From Paramuribaculum sp. (GTDB lineage Bacteria; Bacteroidota; Bacteroidia; Bacteroidales; Muribaculaceae), in contig JAFLSD010000001.1 in assembly GCA_022511125.1 (NCBI GenBank), positions 248,001 through 312,000 on the forward strand: a DNA stretch of 64,000 bases, read 5' to 3'. A model generated the notes under the pieces. That model searched no databases. It was not told where the DNA came from and was given only the letters and a program-made list of their open reading frames with translations. This document shows positions 1 to 7,899 of this stretch, one piece after another. Position 1 is the first letter of the stretch. Each line of letters starts with the position of its first letter. The position numbers were made by a program, and so were the translations under genes.

Positions 1-1131
1 CTTCTTTTCGCCCCTGGAAAGACCCGCAAAGACAACCTCCGCTTTATTGCATTCACAGTCAACGTCATGGCTGCCGTACATCGCCATAACGCACTGCTGA
101 AAGCTTCGATCATGTCTGCCACCAACGCACACCGTCTCGGAGCAAACGAAGCCCCACCGGCTATTATCTCGATATTCACCGGAACTCAACTCGCCGACAT
201 TCTCGACAAAATTGAAAATTCCACAAACGCCGAATTGGCCGATCTTTCCAGTAAGGAAGAATTAAATCTGAATGTCAGCCAGATTCCCGAAATAATTCTC
301 GACAATACCGACCGTAACCGTACTTCACCGTTTGCTTTTACCGGAAACCGTTTCGAATTCCGGGCAGTCGGATCGTCAGCCAACTGCGGAGCGGCTATGA
401 TCGCACTTAATGCTGCAGTGGCCGAACAGCTCATCGAATTTAAGACTAACATCGACCGTCGTCTCGCAAAAGGAGAAGTCCTTACTGAAGCCATCCTGGA
501 GGAGATTCGCGAGCTGATCAAATCATCCAAGGCCATTCATTTCGACGGAAACGGATATAGCGACGAATGGAAAGAAGAGGCTGCAAAACGTGGACTCGAC
601 TGCGAAACCAGCACTCCCCTCATTTTCGATGCCTACCAGCGCCGCTCGTCAGTCGAAATGTTCCGACGCACCGGCGTATTCTCCGAAGTAGAACTCGCTG
701 CACGCAACGAAGTTAAATGGGAAATGTACACCAAGAAAGTACAGATAGAGGCCCGAGTGCTCGGCGACCTTGCTATCAACCATGTCATTCCCGTAGCGAC
801 ACGCTATCAGTCAATACTGTTGGACAACGTAAAGAAAATCAACGAAGTATTTTCGCCTGATAAAGCAGCCGACATTGCCGGAGGGGATATGGCTACTATC
901 GAAAAACTCGCCGAACACATGAAAGTGATCAAACGCGAAGTAGCTGCTATGGTCGACGCACGACGAGTGGCAAACAAACTCGCCGGCGAACGCGACAAAG
1001 CCATTGCGTACCATGACACAGTTGTGCCACACATGGATGTTATACGATACCATATCGACAAACTCGAACTGATGGTCGACAACGAAATGTGGCCTCTCCC
1101 AAAATACCGCGAACTCCTGTTCATCAGATAA
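1..1131 (+). CDS. glnN: Glutamine synthetase type III (GSIII), C-terminal part
   Basis: The reading frame is open from base 1, so the gene begins before the window; 376 residues are visible. GSIII makes glutamine from glutamate, ammonia and ATP in the cytoplasm and is the usual GS of Bacteroidales. The visible part starts with FAPGKTRKDNLRFIAF and contains the catalytic-core stretch ATNAHRLGANEAPPAI, then SANCGAAMIALN and the helical C-terminal region with HVIPVATRYQ, all typical of the long (about 730-residue) GSIII family rather than GSI. A methionine at base 67 is internal, not a start. A strong terminator follows the stop codon by about 20 bases, so this is the end of its transcript. The identification is secure; the N-terminal half cannot be judged. 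Confidence 0.95.
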   Translation, partial: LLFAPGKTRKDNLRFIAFTVNVMAAVHRHNALLKASIMSATNAHRLGANEAPPAIISIFTGTQLADILDKIENSTNAELADLSSKEELNLNVSQIPEIILDNTDRNRTSPFAFTGNRFEFRAVGSSANCGAAMIALNAAVAEQLIEFKTNIDRRLAKGEVLTEAILEEIRELIKSSKAIHFDGNGYSDEWKEEAAKRGLDCETSTPLIFDAYQRRSSVEMFRRTGVFSEVELAARNEVKWEMYTKKVQIEARVLGDLAINHVIPVATRYQSILLDNVKKINEVFSPDKAADIAGGDMATIEKLAEHMKVIKREVAAMVDARRVANKLAGERDKAIAYHDTVVPHMDVIRYHIDKLELMVDNEMWPLPKYRELLFIR

Positions 1132-1152
1132 ATCGCATAGTACATAACTCTG

Positions 1153-1188
1153 AAAAGGAGGGCTCCCCATTGGGCGTCCTCCTTTTTT
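1153..1188 (+). terminator. Rho-independent terminator after glnN
   Basis: AAGGAGG and CCTCCTT arms enclose a loop of about 16 bases and are followed by a run of T. Confidence 0.85.
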
Positions 1189-1253
1189 CGCTTCTCAAAA
1201 CCCTGAGATAGTTGGCCTTAATGTATCATGACCTTCTTCGCCGTGCTTCCTTG

Positions 1254-1297
1254 ACGGAAGATGGAGATATTGGGGCGGAACCGAACATGTCTTCCGT
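1254..1297. repeat. 8-bp inverted repeat between glnN and the lipoprotein gene
   Basis: ACGGAAGA at 1254 and TCTTCCGT at 1290 are perfect inverted arms separated by 28 bases. The spacer 1189-1320 has no convincing gene. The hairpin could end the minus-strand lipoprotein transcript, but there is no T run after it in that direction, so its role is open. Confidence 0.3.
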
Positions 1298-1320
1298 GAA
1301 AAAGTCAACTTGCAATGATA

Positions 1321-1701
1321 TTATGGGATATAGAGTTCAATTCCATATCCCAACGAAGCTACAGAGTCGGCATATTGGAGGTTATTATTTACATTCATGA
1401 ACGTTCCTTCTGCCTTTCCTTTGCCTTTTGCCGCTTCAAAATATTCTTTTAAATATTGATATACAACATACATGTTTGCACCGCTCCAGTTTGCTTCAGG
1501 TATTACTCTGAAAATGATTGTCGATACCTGAACGGAATCGGCTGAACGACCAATTTGTTCTATATTTAAATTATCAATGTTTAACCTACCAAATTCATAT
1601 ACAGTGGTTTTGTTGAATTCTTCTTTGTCATCGCACGATGCAAAGAGACTAAGTGCCAATGCTGCCATAACTGCTAAAGGATAAAGTTTTTTCAGTTTCA
1701 T
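1321..1701 (-). CDS. Small hypothetical lipoprotein
   Basis: 126 residues counted from MKLKKLYPLAVMAALAL. An upstream in-frame methionine eight residues earlier lies before the signal peptide and is unlikely to be used. A type II signal peptide ends in the lipobox LFASC, so the mature protein is probably anchored in the envelope. The remainder is polar with no family I recognise. The end GYGIELYIP is rich in aromatic and aliphatic residues, as beta-sandwich proteins often are. The gene is visibly more AT-rich than its neighbours. It stands alone between glnN and mdh, and it lies downstream of the unusual structured element at 1795-1934, which may be its leader. Confidence 0.6.
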   Translation of the reverse strand: MKLKKLYPLAVMAALALSLFASCDDKEEFNKTTVYEFGRLNIDNLNIEQIGRSADSVQVSTIIFRVIPEANWSGANMYVVYQYLKEYFEAAKGKGKAEGTFMNVNNNLQYADSVASLGYGIELYIP

Positions 1702-1751
1702 AATAAAATGATTTTGTGGCCTCAATCCTCTAATATGCCGTTAAATAAATG

Positions 1752-1998
1752 AAAAAGGTGTGAGGATTAAATTCGTCATATCCTGTAATTTGGCTCCGGT
1801 AAGGCCATAGCAACAGACATGAACGAAAATTGCATCCCACACCAATCTCGCATATAATCTACCCCAACAGGGGTGAATACACGCATTGGCGCAGGTGCAT
1901 TTCAAACCATCTTGTTGCTATAAATTTTACCGGAATTTAATTACAAAGACAATTCAAATTACACCTTATGTGAACATTGCGCGGCCTCTGCCGCTATT
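1752..1998 (-). ncRNA. Candidate structured RNA or 5' leader with a 140-bp hairpin
   Basis: Nested perfect inverted arms are visible: TCCGGTAA (1795-1802) with TTACCGGA (1927-1934), ATAGCAACA (1807-1815) with TGTTGCTAT (1913-1921), CCAAT (1842-1846) with ATTGG (1885-1889), and ACCCC with GGGGT closing a four-base loop at 1861-1874. The stretch between the second and third arms (about 1826-1841 against 1890-1903) is also largely complementary. The RNA would therefore fold as one long, interrupted hairpin. A Bacteroidetes -7 box lies about 70 bases upstream on the minus strand, and a short T run lies at about 1757-1752. The strand, the ends and whether this is a free RNA or the leader of the 1321-1701 gene are inference. 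Confidence 0.4.
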
Positions 1999-2003
1999 TT
2001 ATG

Positions 2004-2011
2004 CAAATATA
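2004..2011 (-). promoter_or_regulatory. -7 box TATATTTG upstream of the structured element
   Basis: On the minus strand this fits TAnnTTTG exactly. No TTTG is present at the -33 position. It would start transcription near 1998, reading through the hairpin region toward the lipoprotein gene. Confidence 0.45.
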
Positions 2012-2156
2012 GGAAATTAAATTGAAATACGCCATTTCATGAGGGGAATATGGGGTTGACAGGATTAATGGCCCGATTAGCATACTCGAAGTCTCGGTAG
2101 CATCATTCTTCTGTGCAGTCACGGAATCATGGATTAGGGAGATTTTTCGCTAATGG

Positions 2157-2187
2157 TTTGCGAGTTCGGATTATTTGGTTAATTTTG
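2157..2187 (+). promoter_or_regulatory. Promoter of mdh
   Basis: A -33 TTTG at 2157-2160 and a -7 TAATTTTG at 2180-2187 are separated by 19 bases, matching the Bacteroidetes primary-sigma consensus. The predicted start gives an mdh leader of roughly 75 bases. Confidence 0.75.
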
Positions 2188-2268
2188 CGTCTGTAAACCC
2201 TTAAAATCAATCCTAAGCGGAAAGAAAAGAAAAACTAAATATTTTAACAACAAAAAAACAATAGTGAT

Positions 2269-3195
2269 ATGTCGAAAGTAACAGTAGTAGGCGCCGGCAA
2301 CGTAGGCGCAACTTGTGCAAATGTTCTCGTAACCCAGCGCATAGCTGACGAAGTGGTTCTCATCGATATCAAGGAAGGTCTGTCGGAAGGCAAGGCTATG
2401 GATATCATGCAGACAGCCAACATACTCAACACCAACACCCGTCTGATAGGCGTGACCAACGACTATGCCATGACAGAAGGCAGCGACGTGGTGGTGATCA
2501 CTTCGGGTATCCCCCGCAAGCCGGGCATGACACGCGAAGAGCTGATCGGCGTCAATGCCGGTATCGTTAAGTCGGTTACCGACAGCATTCTGAAGCATTC
2601 GCCCAACGCGATCATCGTATGCGTTTCCAACCCGATGGACACTATGACATATCTCATCCACAAGACTTCAGGCCTCCCCAAAAACCGCATTATCGGTATG
2701 GGTGGAGCACTCGACAGCGCACGCTTCAAATATTTCCTCAGCCTCGCACTCGGCGCTCCCGCTACTGAAGTGGAAGGCATTGTGATCGGCGGACACGGCG
2801 ACACTACCATGATTCCTCTGGTGCGCTATGCGGCTCATCGCGGCATACCTGCTACCGAACTTCTCCCGAAAGAACAGCTTGAAAAAGTGGCTGCCGACAC
2901 GATGGTAGGCGGTGCTACCCTGACCAAACTTCTTGGCACCTCCGCATGGATTGCTCCGGGTGCAGCAGCAGCTCAGGTTTGCGCAGCAGTGCTCCACGAC
3001 GAAAAGAAAATGATTCCGTGCTCGGCACTCCTCGAAGGCGAATACGGCGAAAAAGATCTCTGCATCGGCGTTCCCTGTATCCTCGGCAAGAACGGTATAG
3101 AGAAGGTTGTTGAATTCAATCTCAACGACGAAGAAAAAGAACTCTTCCGCAAGAGTGCCGAAGCTGTACGCAAAACAAACGCAGCTCTGGCATAA
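2269..3195 (+). CDS. mdh: Malate dehydrogenase
   Basis: A cytoplasmic NAD-dependent enzyme that interconverts malate and oxaloacetate. In Bacteroidales it works in the reductive branch leading to succinate and propionate. The 308-residue length is that of the LDH-like MDH family. Residues 8-13 (GAGNVG) form the NAD-binding loop, and a conserved acidic residue follows the second strand (LIDIKEG). IPRKPGM near 81-87 and ALDSAR near 147-152 carry the substrate-binding arginines, and His176 in GGHGDTTMIP is the catalytic base. The ATG at 2269 follows an A-rich stretch without a Shine-Dalgarno sequence. The gene is a single transcription unit with its own consensus promoter and terminator. Identification is secure. 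Confidence 0.97.
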   Translation: MSKVTVVGAGNVGATCANVLVTQRIADEVVLIDIKEGLSEGKAMDIMQTANILNTNTRLIGVTNDYAMTEGSDVVVITSGIPRKPGMTREELIGVNAGIVKSVTDSILKHSPNAIIVCVSNPMDTMTYLIHKTSGLPKNRIIGMGGALDSARFKYFLSLALGAPATEVEGIVIGGHGDTTMIPLVRYAAHRGIPATELLPKEQLEKVAADTMVGGATLTKLLGTSAWIAPGAAAAQVCAAVLHDEKKMIPCSALLEGEYGEKDLCIGVPCILGKNGIEKVVEFNLNDEEKELFRKSAEAVRKTNAALA

Positions 3196-3205
3196 AAACC
3201 GATAA

Positions 3206-3250
3206 GAAAAAATTGTTATGACCGGCACTGTCCGGCATAACAATTTTTTT
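3206..3250 (+). terminator. Terminator after mdh
   Basis: A long hairpin pairs AATTGTTATG-CCGG with CCGG-CATAACAATT and is followed by seven T. Confidence 0.9.
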
Positions 3251-3297
3251 CATACCTGCGGTTAAACTTTCAGTGTGATTAATTGTCTTAATGTAAG

Positions 3298-3313
3298 AGG
3301 AAAACGTTTTCCT
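3298..3313. promoter_or_regulatory. Perfect 16-bp palindrome just before the flavin reductase start
   Basis: AGGAAAACGTTTTCCT is perfectly self-complementary and ends five bases before the first ATG. It could be a repressor operator or an RNA hairpin covering the ribosome-binding region. No clear -7 box was found in the 68 bases before it. Confidence 0.5.
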
Positions 3314-3317
3314 AAAA

Positions 3318-3824
3318 ATGATTATGAAAGAAATAAGACCGACCCAAATAGGTGAAAATGCGATAAAGTTGATAGCGAAAGACTGGATGCTGGTCACTGC
3401 CGGCGACATCAACGATTTCAACACTATGACGGCAAGCTGGGGTATGCTCGGCGAAATGTGGGGTTACGATGTGGCGGAAACGGTTGTTCGACCGCAGCGC
3501 TACACCAACGAATACATTTCTCGCACCCAGCGGTTTACTCTCTGCTTCTTCCCCGATGGAATGCGTCCCGTTCTTTCGGTGATGGGTACGAAAAGCGGCC
3601 GTGAAATCGACAAAATGCACTATTCCGGTCTGGACGCTTTTGAATTGCCGTCGGGACAGGTGGCGTTCAAGCAGGCAAAGTTAGTGTTGGATTGTGACGT
3701 GATTTATGTTGACCGTTTCTCTAAAGAAGCTTTTAAAGACAACAAAATCATCGAGAAATGGTATGCCGACGACTTCCACTATCGCTGGATCGGAAAAATA
3801 AACCATGTTTATATACCTGAATAA
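3318..3824 (+). CDS. Flavin reductase-like FMN-binding protein
   Basis: 168 residues of the split-barrel flavin reductase family (Flavin_Reduct). DWMLVTAGDINDFNTMTASWG at the N-terminus is the usual FMN-contact segment, followed by RPQRYTNEYI and FTLCFFPDG. Members bind FMN and use NAD(P)H, serving as flavin reductases or small redox proteins; the substrate cannot be told from sequence. Starts at 3318 and 3324 (second methionine) are both possible. A thioredoxin gene with a signal peptide follows after 20 bases, so the two are probably cotranscribed and end at the hairpin at 4339. The perfect palindrome just upstream suggests regulated expression. Confidence 0.85.
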   Translation: MIMKEIRPTQIGENAIKLIAKDWMLVTAGDINDFNTMTASWGMLGEMWGYDVAETVVRPQRYTNEYISRTQRFTLCFFPDGMRPVLSVMGTKSGREIDKMHYSGLDAFELPSGQVAFKQAKLVLDCDVIYVDRFSKEAFKDNKIIEKWYADDFHYRWIGKINHVYIPE

Positions 3825-3844
3825 TCATAAAAATAAATCGATAT

Positions 3845-4285
3845 ATGAAAATTTTGAAAATCACGGCTATATGCACACTCATGTTGGCTATCTGTGGACT
3901 GGCCGTGCCACAGCAGTCGGTAGCCCAGACTCAGCAGAAGACTAAAGCAGTTGCTGCTAAAGCGGTGGAATATGTGAAAGAGATCAAAAAGGGCGAAAAG
4001 ATAGCAGCAAAACCCAAAGTTCTGACTATCATCGACTTTAACGCTACCTGGTGCGGCCCTTGCCAGAAATTCAAACCCATCTTCCACAAACTCGCCAAAG
4101 AATACAAAGGCAAAGTACAGTTTCTTAGCGTCGATGTGGACAATTGCCCCGAATTAGCACAGGAATTTAAAGTGTCGTCGATTCCTCAGATCACTGCTAT
4201 CAAACCTAACGGAACACAGACCACAAAAGTAGGCTACATGGATGAGGCCACCTTCAAAGCCTTCGTCCAGTCGCAACTCAAATAA
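3845..4285 (+). CDS. Exported thioredoxin-family protein
   Basis: 146 residues. A signal peptide (MKILKITAICTLMLAICGLA) ends near residue 28 (QSVAQ), followed by a Lys/Ala-rich linker of about 25 residues and one thioredoxin fold. The active site is the classical ATWCGPC, and the cis-proline is in SSIPQ. The protein therefore probably acts on disulfides in the periplasm. The WCGPC motif is that of reducing thioredoxins, so it may need an electron donor across the membrane, as in Bacteroides periplasmic thioredoxins. It sits directly behind the flavin reductase gene, which fits a redox unit, but a functional link is inference. Confidence 0.88.
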   Translation: MKILKITAICTLMLAICGLAVPQQSVAQTQQKTKAVAAKAVEYVKEIKKGEKIAAKPKVLTIIDFNATWCGPCQKFKPIFHKLAKEYKGKVQFLSVDVDNCPELAQEFKVSSIPQITAIKPNGTQTTKVGYMDEATFKAFVQSQLK

Positions 4286-4338
4286 AACAACCCTCACTTT
4301 ATATTTTCTCCCAACGGAATATACAGTCAAAATTTTTA

Positions 4339-4373
4339 GGAGGCAGACAATTGTGCTGCCTCCGTTTCATTTT
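4339..4373 (+). terminator. Terminator after the thioredoxin gene
   Basis: GGAGGCAG pairs with CTGCCTCC across a nine-base loop and is followed by a T-rich tail. Confidence 0.8.
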
Positions 4374-4460
4374 CCCCAACAATAACGCCAAAACAGGAAA
4401 TCCACTGAGGATGTTAGCGTGTGTAATCCTCCTCACCAAGGAAACAAAATCCTCTGAACC

Positions 4461-5015
4461 ATGAACGATTTAGATAAAATAAATACCCTTATTTATGAGA
4501 TAAGAGGACAGCGCGTGATGCTCGATAGAGATCTTGCCTCGCTTTACGGTGTTGAAACATCTCAACTTAAACGTGCCGTTCGTAGAAATATCAAACGGTT
4601 TGAAGGCGACGATTTTATGTTTGAGCTCACCAAAGATGAAATTTCAAGATGCCAAATTGGCACCTTGAATGAAGGACGAGGTAATAATTTCAAATATATG
4701 CCGTTTGCATTTACCGAATTGGGGGTTGCAATGCTTTCAAGTGTCTTGAGAAGCGAAACGGCTATAGAAATTAACAGAGCCATAATGCGGGCATTCGTTG
4801 AGATAAGAAGAATGCTTACCGAATCTAAAACAGACAGGCTTTCATCCATTGAAGTACGCATTGAAAAACTGGAAACATATATGGAGGAGGTTCTAATGGA
4901 TCAAAACGATATTAACGAGGAAACCCGCCTGCAACTTGAACTCATAAATGAATCCCTTGCCGAATTGCAGTCACAAAAACCCTCTCCGAAACGCCCCAAA
5001 ATCGGCTATATATAA
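4461..5015 (+). CDS. ORF6N-domain DNA-binding protein
   Basis: 184 residues. The first 85 match the ORF6N domain: IYEIRGQRVMLDRDLASLYG, then TSQLKRAVRRNIKRFEGDDFMFELTKDE. FAFTELGVAML is typical of this phage-derived family. The C-terminal half (about 110-165) is predicted to be helical, with possible coiled coil (SSIEVRIEKLETYMEEVL). ORF6N proteins are found in phages and scattered in Bacteroidetes chromosomes, and most have no known target. No phage genes flank it. The gene is more AT-rich than mdh and recA, so it was probably acquired by transfer. No partner gene was found. Confidence 0.85.
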   Translation: MNDLDKINTLIYEIRGQRVMLDRDLASLYGVETSQLKRAVRRNIKRFEGDDFMFELTKDEISRCQIGTLNEGRGNNFKYMPFAFTELGVAMLSSVLRSETAIEINRAIMRAFVEIRRMLTESKTDRLSSIEVRIEKLETYMEEVLMDQNDINEETRLQLELINESLAELQSQKPSPKRPKIGYI

Positions 5016-5357
5016 GCAACATATCCTTTTTTATCAGAATCAAAATAAGTCAGCTCACCCCCAATGCTATCGGGAGATCGATTTTAGCTTGCTGCATAAA
5101 AGAAACGAGGGAATGTTATCACAACATCCTCTCGCTTAGATAATAAACCAATCATTATCACATTTCTTGCAATGGAAAAAGTAATTTTTGCTATGTATAT
5201 GTAAAACAACGGAGAAGTATATTAGTTTTGGCTAAGACAAAAAAAAATGATAAATGAGGGCTGCATATAACATCATTTAACTTACCAGTGTCGCGTTTTT
5301 GCTCATATTATTTCGTATCTTTGCATCAGAGGAACGAAATCAAAAAATCAAAATAAG
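5016..5357. other. Intergenic region before recA
   Basis: This spacer of about 340 bases has no gene. It contains an imperfect hairpin at 5106-5134 (10 of 12 positions pair), a -7-like TAGTTTTG at 5223-5230 and the nearer -7 box TATCTTTG at 5316-5323. No SOS-type operator was recognised. Confidence 0.5.
5316..5323 (+). promoter_or_regulatory. -7 box of recA
   Basis: TATCTTTG fits the consensus and lies 34 bases before the recA start. The only upstream TTTG (5298-5301) is 14 bases away, which is short, so the -33 part is weak. Confidence 0.6.
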
Positions 5358-6536
5358 ATGGAAAAGAAGAAAACGTCGACTGCGACATCCAAAAAAGAAA
5401 AGGCTCAGTTAGATCCCAAGAAAGCTAAATTGGCTGCTCTGACTCAAGCGATGGAACGCATAGAGAAAGATTATGGCAAAGGAGCCATAATGAAGCTGGG
5501 CGATGAGAGCGTGGAGGAAGTGGAAGTGATACCCACGGGTTCCATAGGTCTGAACTATGCTTTGGGTGTTGGAGGTTATCCCCGCGGCCGAATCATCGAA
5601 ATATTCGGTCCGGAGTCTTCCGGTAAGACAACCTTGGCAATCCATGCTATAGCTGAAGCCCAGAAACTGGGGGGAATAGCTGCCATCATCGACGCCGAGC
5701 ATGCTTTCGACCGTTTCTACGCTGAAAAGTTGGGAGTAGATGTGGACAATCTTCTGATAGCGCAGCCCGATAACGGGGAGCAGGCTCTTGAAATAGCCGA
5801 ACAGCTTATCCGCTCTTCAGCAATAGATATTCTCGTGGTGGACTCCGTTGCGGCGCTCACCCCGAAGAGCGAAATTGAAGGCGATATGGGCGACCGTAAT
5901 GTCGGTCTTCAGGCGAGACTCATGTCGCAAGCCATGCGCAAGCTTACAGGCACGATATCCAGAACGAACACTACATGCATTTTTATCAACCAACTCCGTG
6001 ACAAGATAGGCGTGATGTTCGGCCCGAGCGAAACCACAACCGGGGGTAACGCCCTGAAGTTCTACTCTTCTGTGAGAATCGACATCCGCGCGAGCACTCC
6101 GTTGAAGGATAAGGATGAAGTTTTGGGTAAGCTGACGAAAGTGAAAGTAGTGAAAAATAAGGTTGCTCCTCCCTTCAAGCGCGCCGAGTTCGACATCATG
6201 TTCGGCGAAGGCATATCTAAGGCGAGCGAGATAATTGACTTGGGAGTAGCCTACGACATTATCCAGAAGAGCGGCTCATGGTTCAGCTACGAGGGATCGA
6301 AATTAGCTCAAGGACGCGATGCGGCCAAGCAAGTGATTCAAGACAATCCCGAACTGGCTGAAGAACTTGAAGCCAAAATTATGGAAGCTATGCGCGGCGA
6401 CAATCCGAGTAAAACCGCTAAAACCGCTAAAAAAGAAAAGGAAAAGAAGTCGGACATTGAGCCTACCGACGAGTTCGACGACTTGGATTTCGACACTGAA
6501 ATGCCTGACGATTTTTCAATCGAGGAAGATCTATAA
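5358..6536 (+). CDS. recA: Recombinase A
   Basis: 392 residues. RecA forms filaments on single-stranded DNA, drives strand exchange and triggers self-cleavage of LexA-type repressors. The ATP-binding loop GPESSGKT is at 84-91, the second core segment [19 protein letters not shown] follows, and the DNA-binding loop with [13 protein letters not shown] and GNALKF is intact. Compared with E. coli RecA there is a Lys-rich N-terminal extension of about 20 residues and a long acidic tail ([17 protein letters not shown]) after a Lys-rich linker, both common in Bacteroidetes. It forms a single-gene unit that ends at a shared terminator with argH. Confidence 0.98.
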   Translation: MEKKKTSTATSKKEKAQLDPKKAKLAALTQAMERIEKDYGKGAIMKLGDESVEEVEVIPTGSIGLNYALGVGGYPRGRIIEIFGPESSGKTTLAIHAIAEAQKLGGIAAIIDAEHAFDRFYAEKLGVDVDNLLIAQPDNGEQALEIAEQLIRSSAIDILVVDSVAALTPKSEIEGDMGDRNVGLQARLMSQAMRKLTGTISRTNTTCIFINQLRDKIGVMFGPSETTTGGNALKFYSSVRIDIRASTPLKDKDEVLGKLTKVKVVKNKVAPPFKRAEFDIMFGEGISKASEIIDLGVAYDIIQKSGSWFSYEGSKLAQGRDAAKQVIQDNPELAEELEAKIMEAMRGDNPSKTAKTAKKEKEKKSDIEPTDEFDDLDFDTEMPDDFSIEEDL

Positions 6537-6565
6537 AACTGTAAAACAGATAACTTTAATGGTAT

Positions 6566-6601
6566 AAAAAAAGTCACCCTCAAAAGAGGATGACTTTTTT
6601 A
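6566..6601. terminator. Bidirectional terminator between recA and argH
   Basis: AAAAAAGTCA-CCTC and GAGG-TGACTTTTTT arms with a four-base loop give T runs on both strands, serving the convergent recA and arginine operons. Confidence 0.9.
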
Positions 6602-6606
6602 TGCCG

Positions 6607-7899
6607 TCAGCCGAGCTGGTCGAGGAGTTTCTGCATTTTGAACGATATTTCAGCGTTACAGAGATTCCCGATACTTCCCTCATGAGTATGAGCTACTGAT
6701 TTCACCGGTCTGTACTCTCCACGCTCCACTTCCATTCCTACTTTCCTGTAAGCGTCACGGAATGGCATTCCTTCAAGAACAAGGCGATTTACCTCTTCCA
6801 CTGTAAAAAGATAATCGTATTTCGGATCATCGAGAAGATTGTCCCTCACAATGATGTTTGCAAGCATGAAGTCACAAATTTCGAGGCATCTTCTGAGTTC
6901 TGTGCAAGCGGGGAACAGAAGGTCTTTTAGCAACTGAAGATCGCGGTTGTAGCCTAAGGGGAGATTGACCGTAAGCAGTGCGACCTCATTCGGCAGCGAC
7001 TGCAGGATATTGCATTTTCCTCGCATGATCTCGAAAACATCGGGATTTTTCTTGTGGGGCATGATCGAGGAGCCTGTTGTAAGCTCGGCGGGGAAAGTAA
7101 TGAAATTGAAGTTCTGACAGTTCCATAGACAAACATCCATTGCGAACCGGCCTAACGTCGATGCGATTGAAGAAATGGCCATTGCCACGGCTCTCTCCGT
7201 CTTTCCACGGCTCATCTGAGCTGCCACCACATTGTAATGTAAGGTTGAAAAACCGAGTAGTTCGGTAGTCCTTTTACGATTGAGAGGGAATGACGAGCCG
7301 TAACCTGCCGCAGAACCGAGGGGATTCTGATCGGCTATCCGATAAGCTCCCAGAAGCATCTGCATATCATCTATAAGCGCCTCCGCATAGGCTCCGAACC
7401 ATAGTCCGAAAGAGGAAGGCATTGCTATCTGCAGATGTGTATATCCCGGCATAAGCTTGTCCTTGTGCTCTTCGCTGAGCTTCTGAAGAGTGACAAACAA
7501 TTTGTTGACTGCCGCGGCAATTTCCTTAAGCTCGGCGCGGAAAAACAATTTGAGATCTACGAGCACTTGATCATTGCGAGAACGTCCCGAATGAATCTTC
7601 TTCCCTACATCGCCGAGTTTTTGCGTTAGAAGAAATTCCACCTGCGAATGCACATCCTCCACACCCGGTTCAATGGCGAATTTACCGTTTTCGATATCCT
7701 TTGCTATCTCGTCGAGTCCACGATCCAACTTCTCCCATTCGTCGGCTTTGAGAAGCCCTATTTCGGAAAGCATTTTTATATGGGCTTTCGACCCCTGTAC
7801 GTCGTATTTCGCGAGAAGAAGATCAAGATCTCTGTCGCGTCCAACCGTAAAGTCTTCAATCATTTTGTCGGGTTCGAGCCCTTTACTCCATAGTTTCAT
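6607..7899 (-). CDS. argH: Argininosuccinate lyase
   Basis: 430 residues. It splits argininosuccinate into arginine and fumarate, the last step of arginine synthesis. The fumarase/aspartase superfamily signature GSSIMPHKKNPD is complete, and SGRSRNDQV and the catalytic-histidine region PGYTHLQ are present. The start at 7899 lies inside the end of the preceding deacylase gene (17-base overlap), so the two are translationally close. It is the last gene of the eight-gene operon and ends at the terminator shared with recA. Confidence 0.97.
   Translation of the reverse strand: MKLWSKGLEPDKMIEDFTVGRDRDLDLLLAKYDVQGSKAHIKMLSEIGLLKADEWEKLDRGLDEIAKDIENGKFAIEPGVEDVHSQVEFLLTQKLGDVGKKIHSGRSRNDQVLVDLKLFFRAELKEIAAAVNKLFVTLQKLSEEHKDKLMPGYTHLQIAMPSSFGLWFGAYAEALIDDMQMLLGAYRIADQNPLGSAAGYGSSFPLNRKRTTELLGFSTLHYNVVAAQMSRGKTERAVAMAISSIASTLGRFAMDVCLWNCQNFNFITFPAELTTGSSIMPHKKNPDVFEIMRGKCNILQSLPNEVALLTVNLPLGYNRDLQLLKDLLFPACTELRRCLEICDFMLANIIVRDNLLDDPKYDYLFTVEEVNRLVLEGMPFRDAYRKVGMEVERGEYRPVKSVAHTHEGSIGNLCNAEISFKMQKLLDQLG

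Larger units (their letters stand above)
1702..2156. other. Gene-free region holding a structured element and a minus-strand promoter box
   Basis: No protein-coding gene longer than short peptides was found here. The region holds the long hairpin at 1795-1934, a possible terminator-like stretch at 1751-1790 (minus strand: AGGAT and ATCCT arms, then a short T run) and a minus-strand -7 box at 2004-2011. Bases 2012-2156 show nothing recognisable. Confidence 0.6.

Noticed and set aside
1212-1400. 62-residue plus-strand frame
   Set aside because: It overlaps the lipoprotein gene and has no recognisable features or start context.
5106-5134. Imperfect hairpin after the ORF6N gene as a terminator
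   Set aside because: Two mismatches and no T run on the plus strand; the T-rich side is on the minus strand, where no gene ends.
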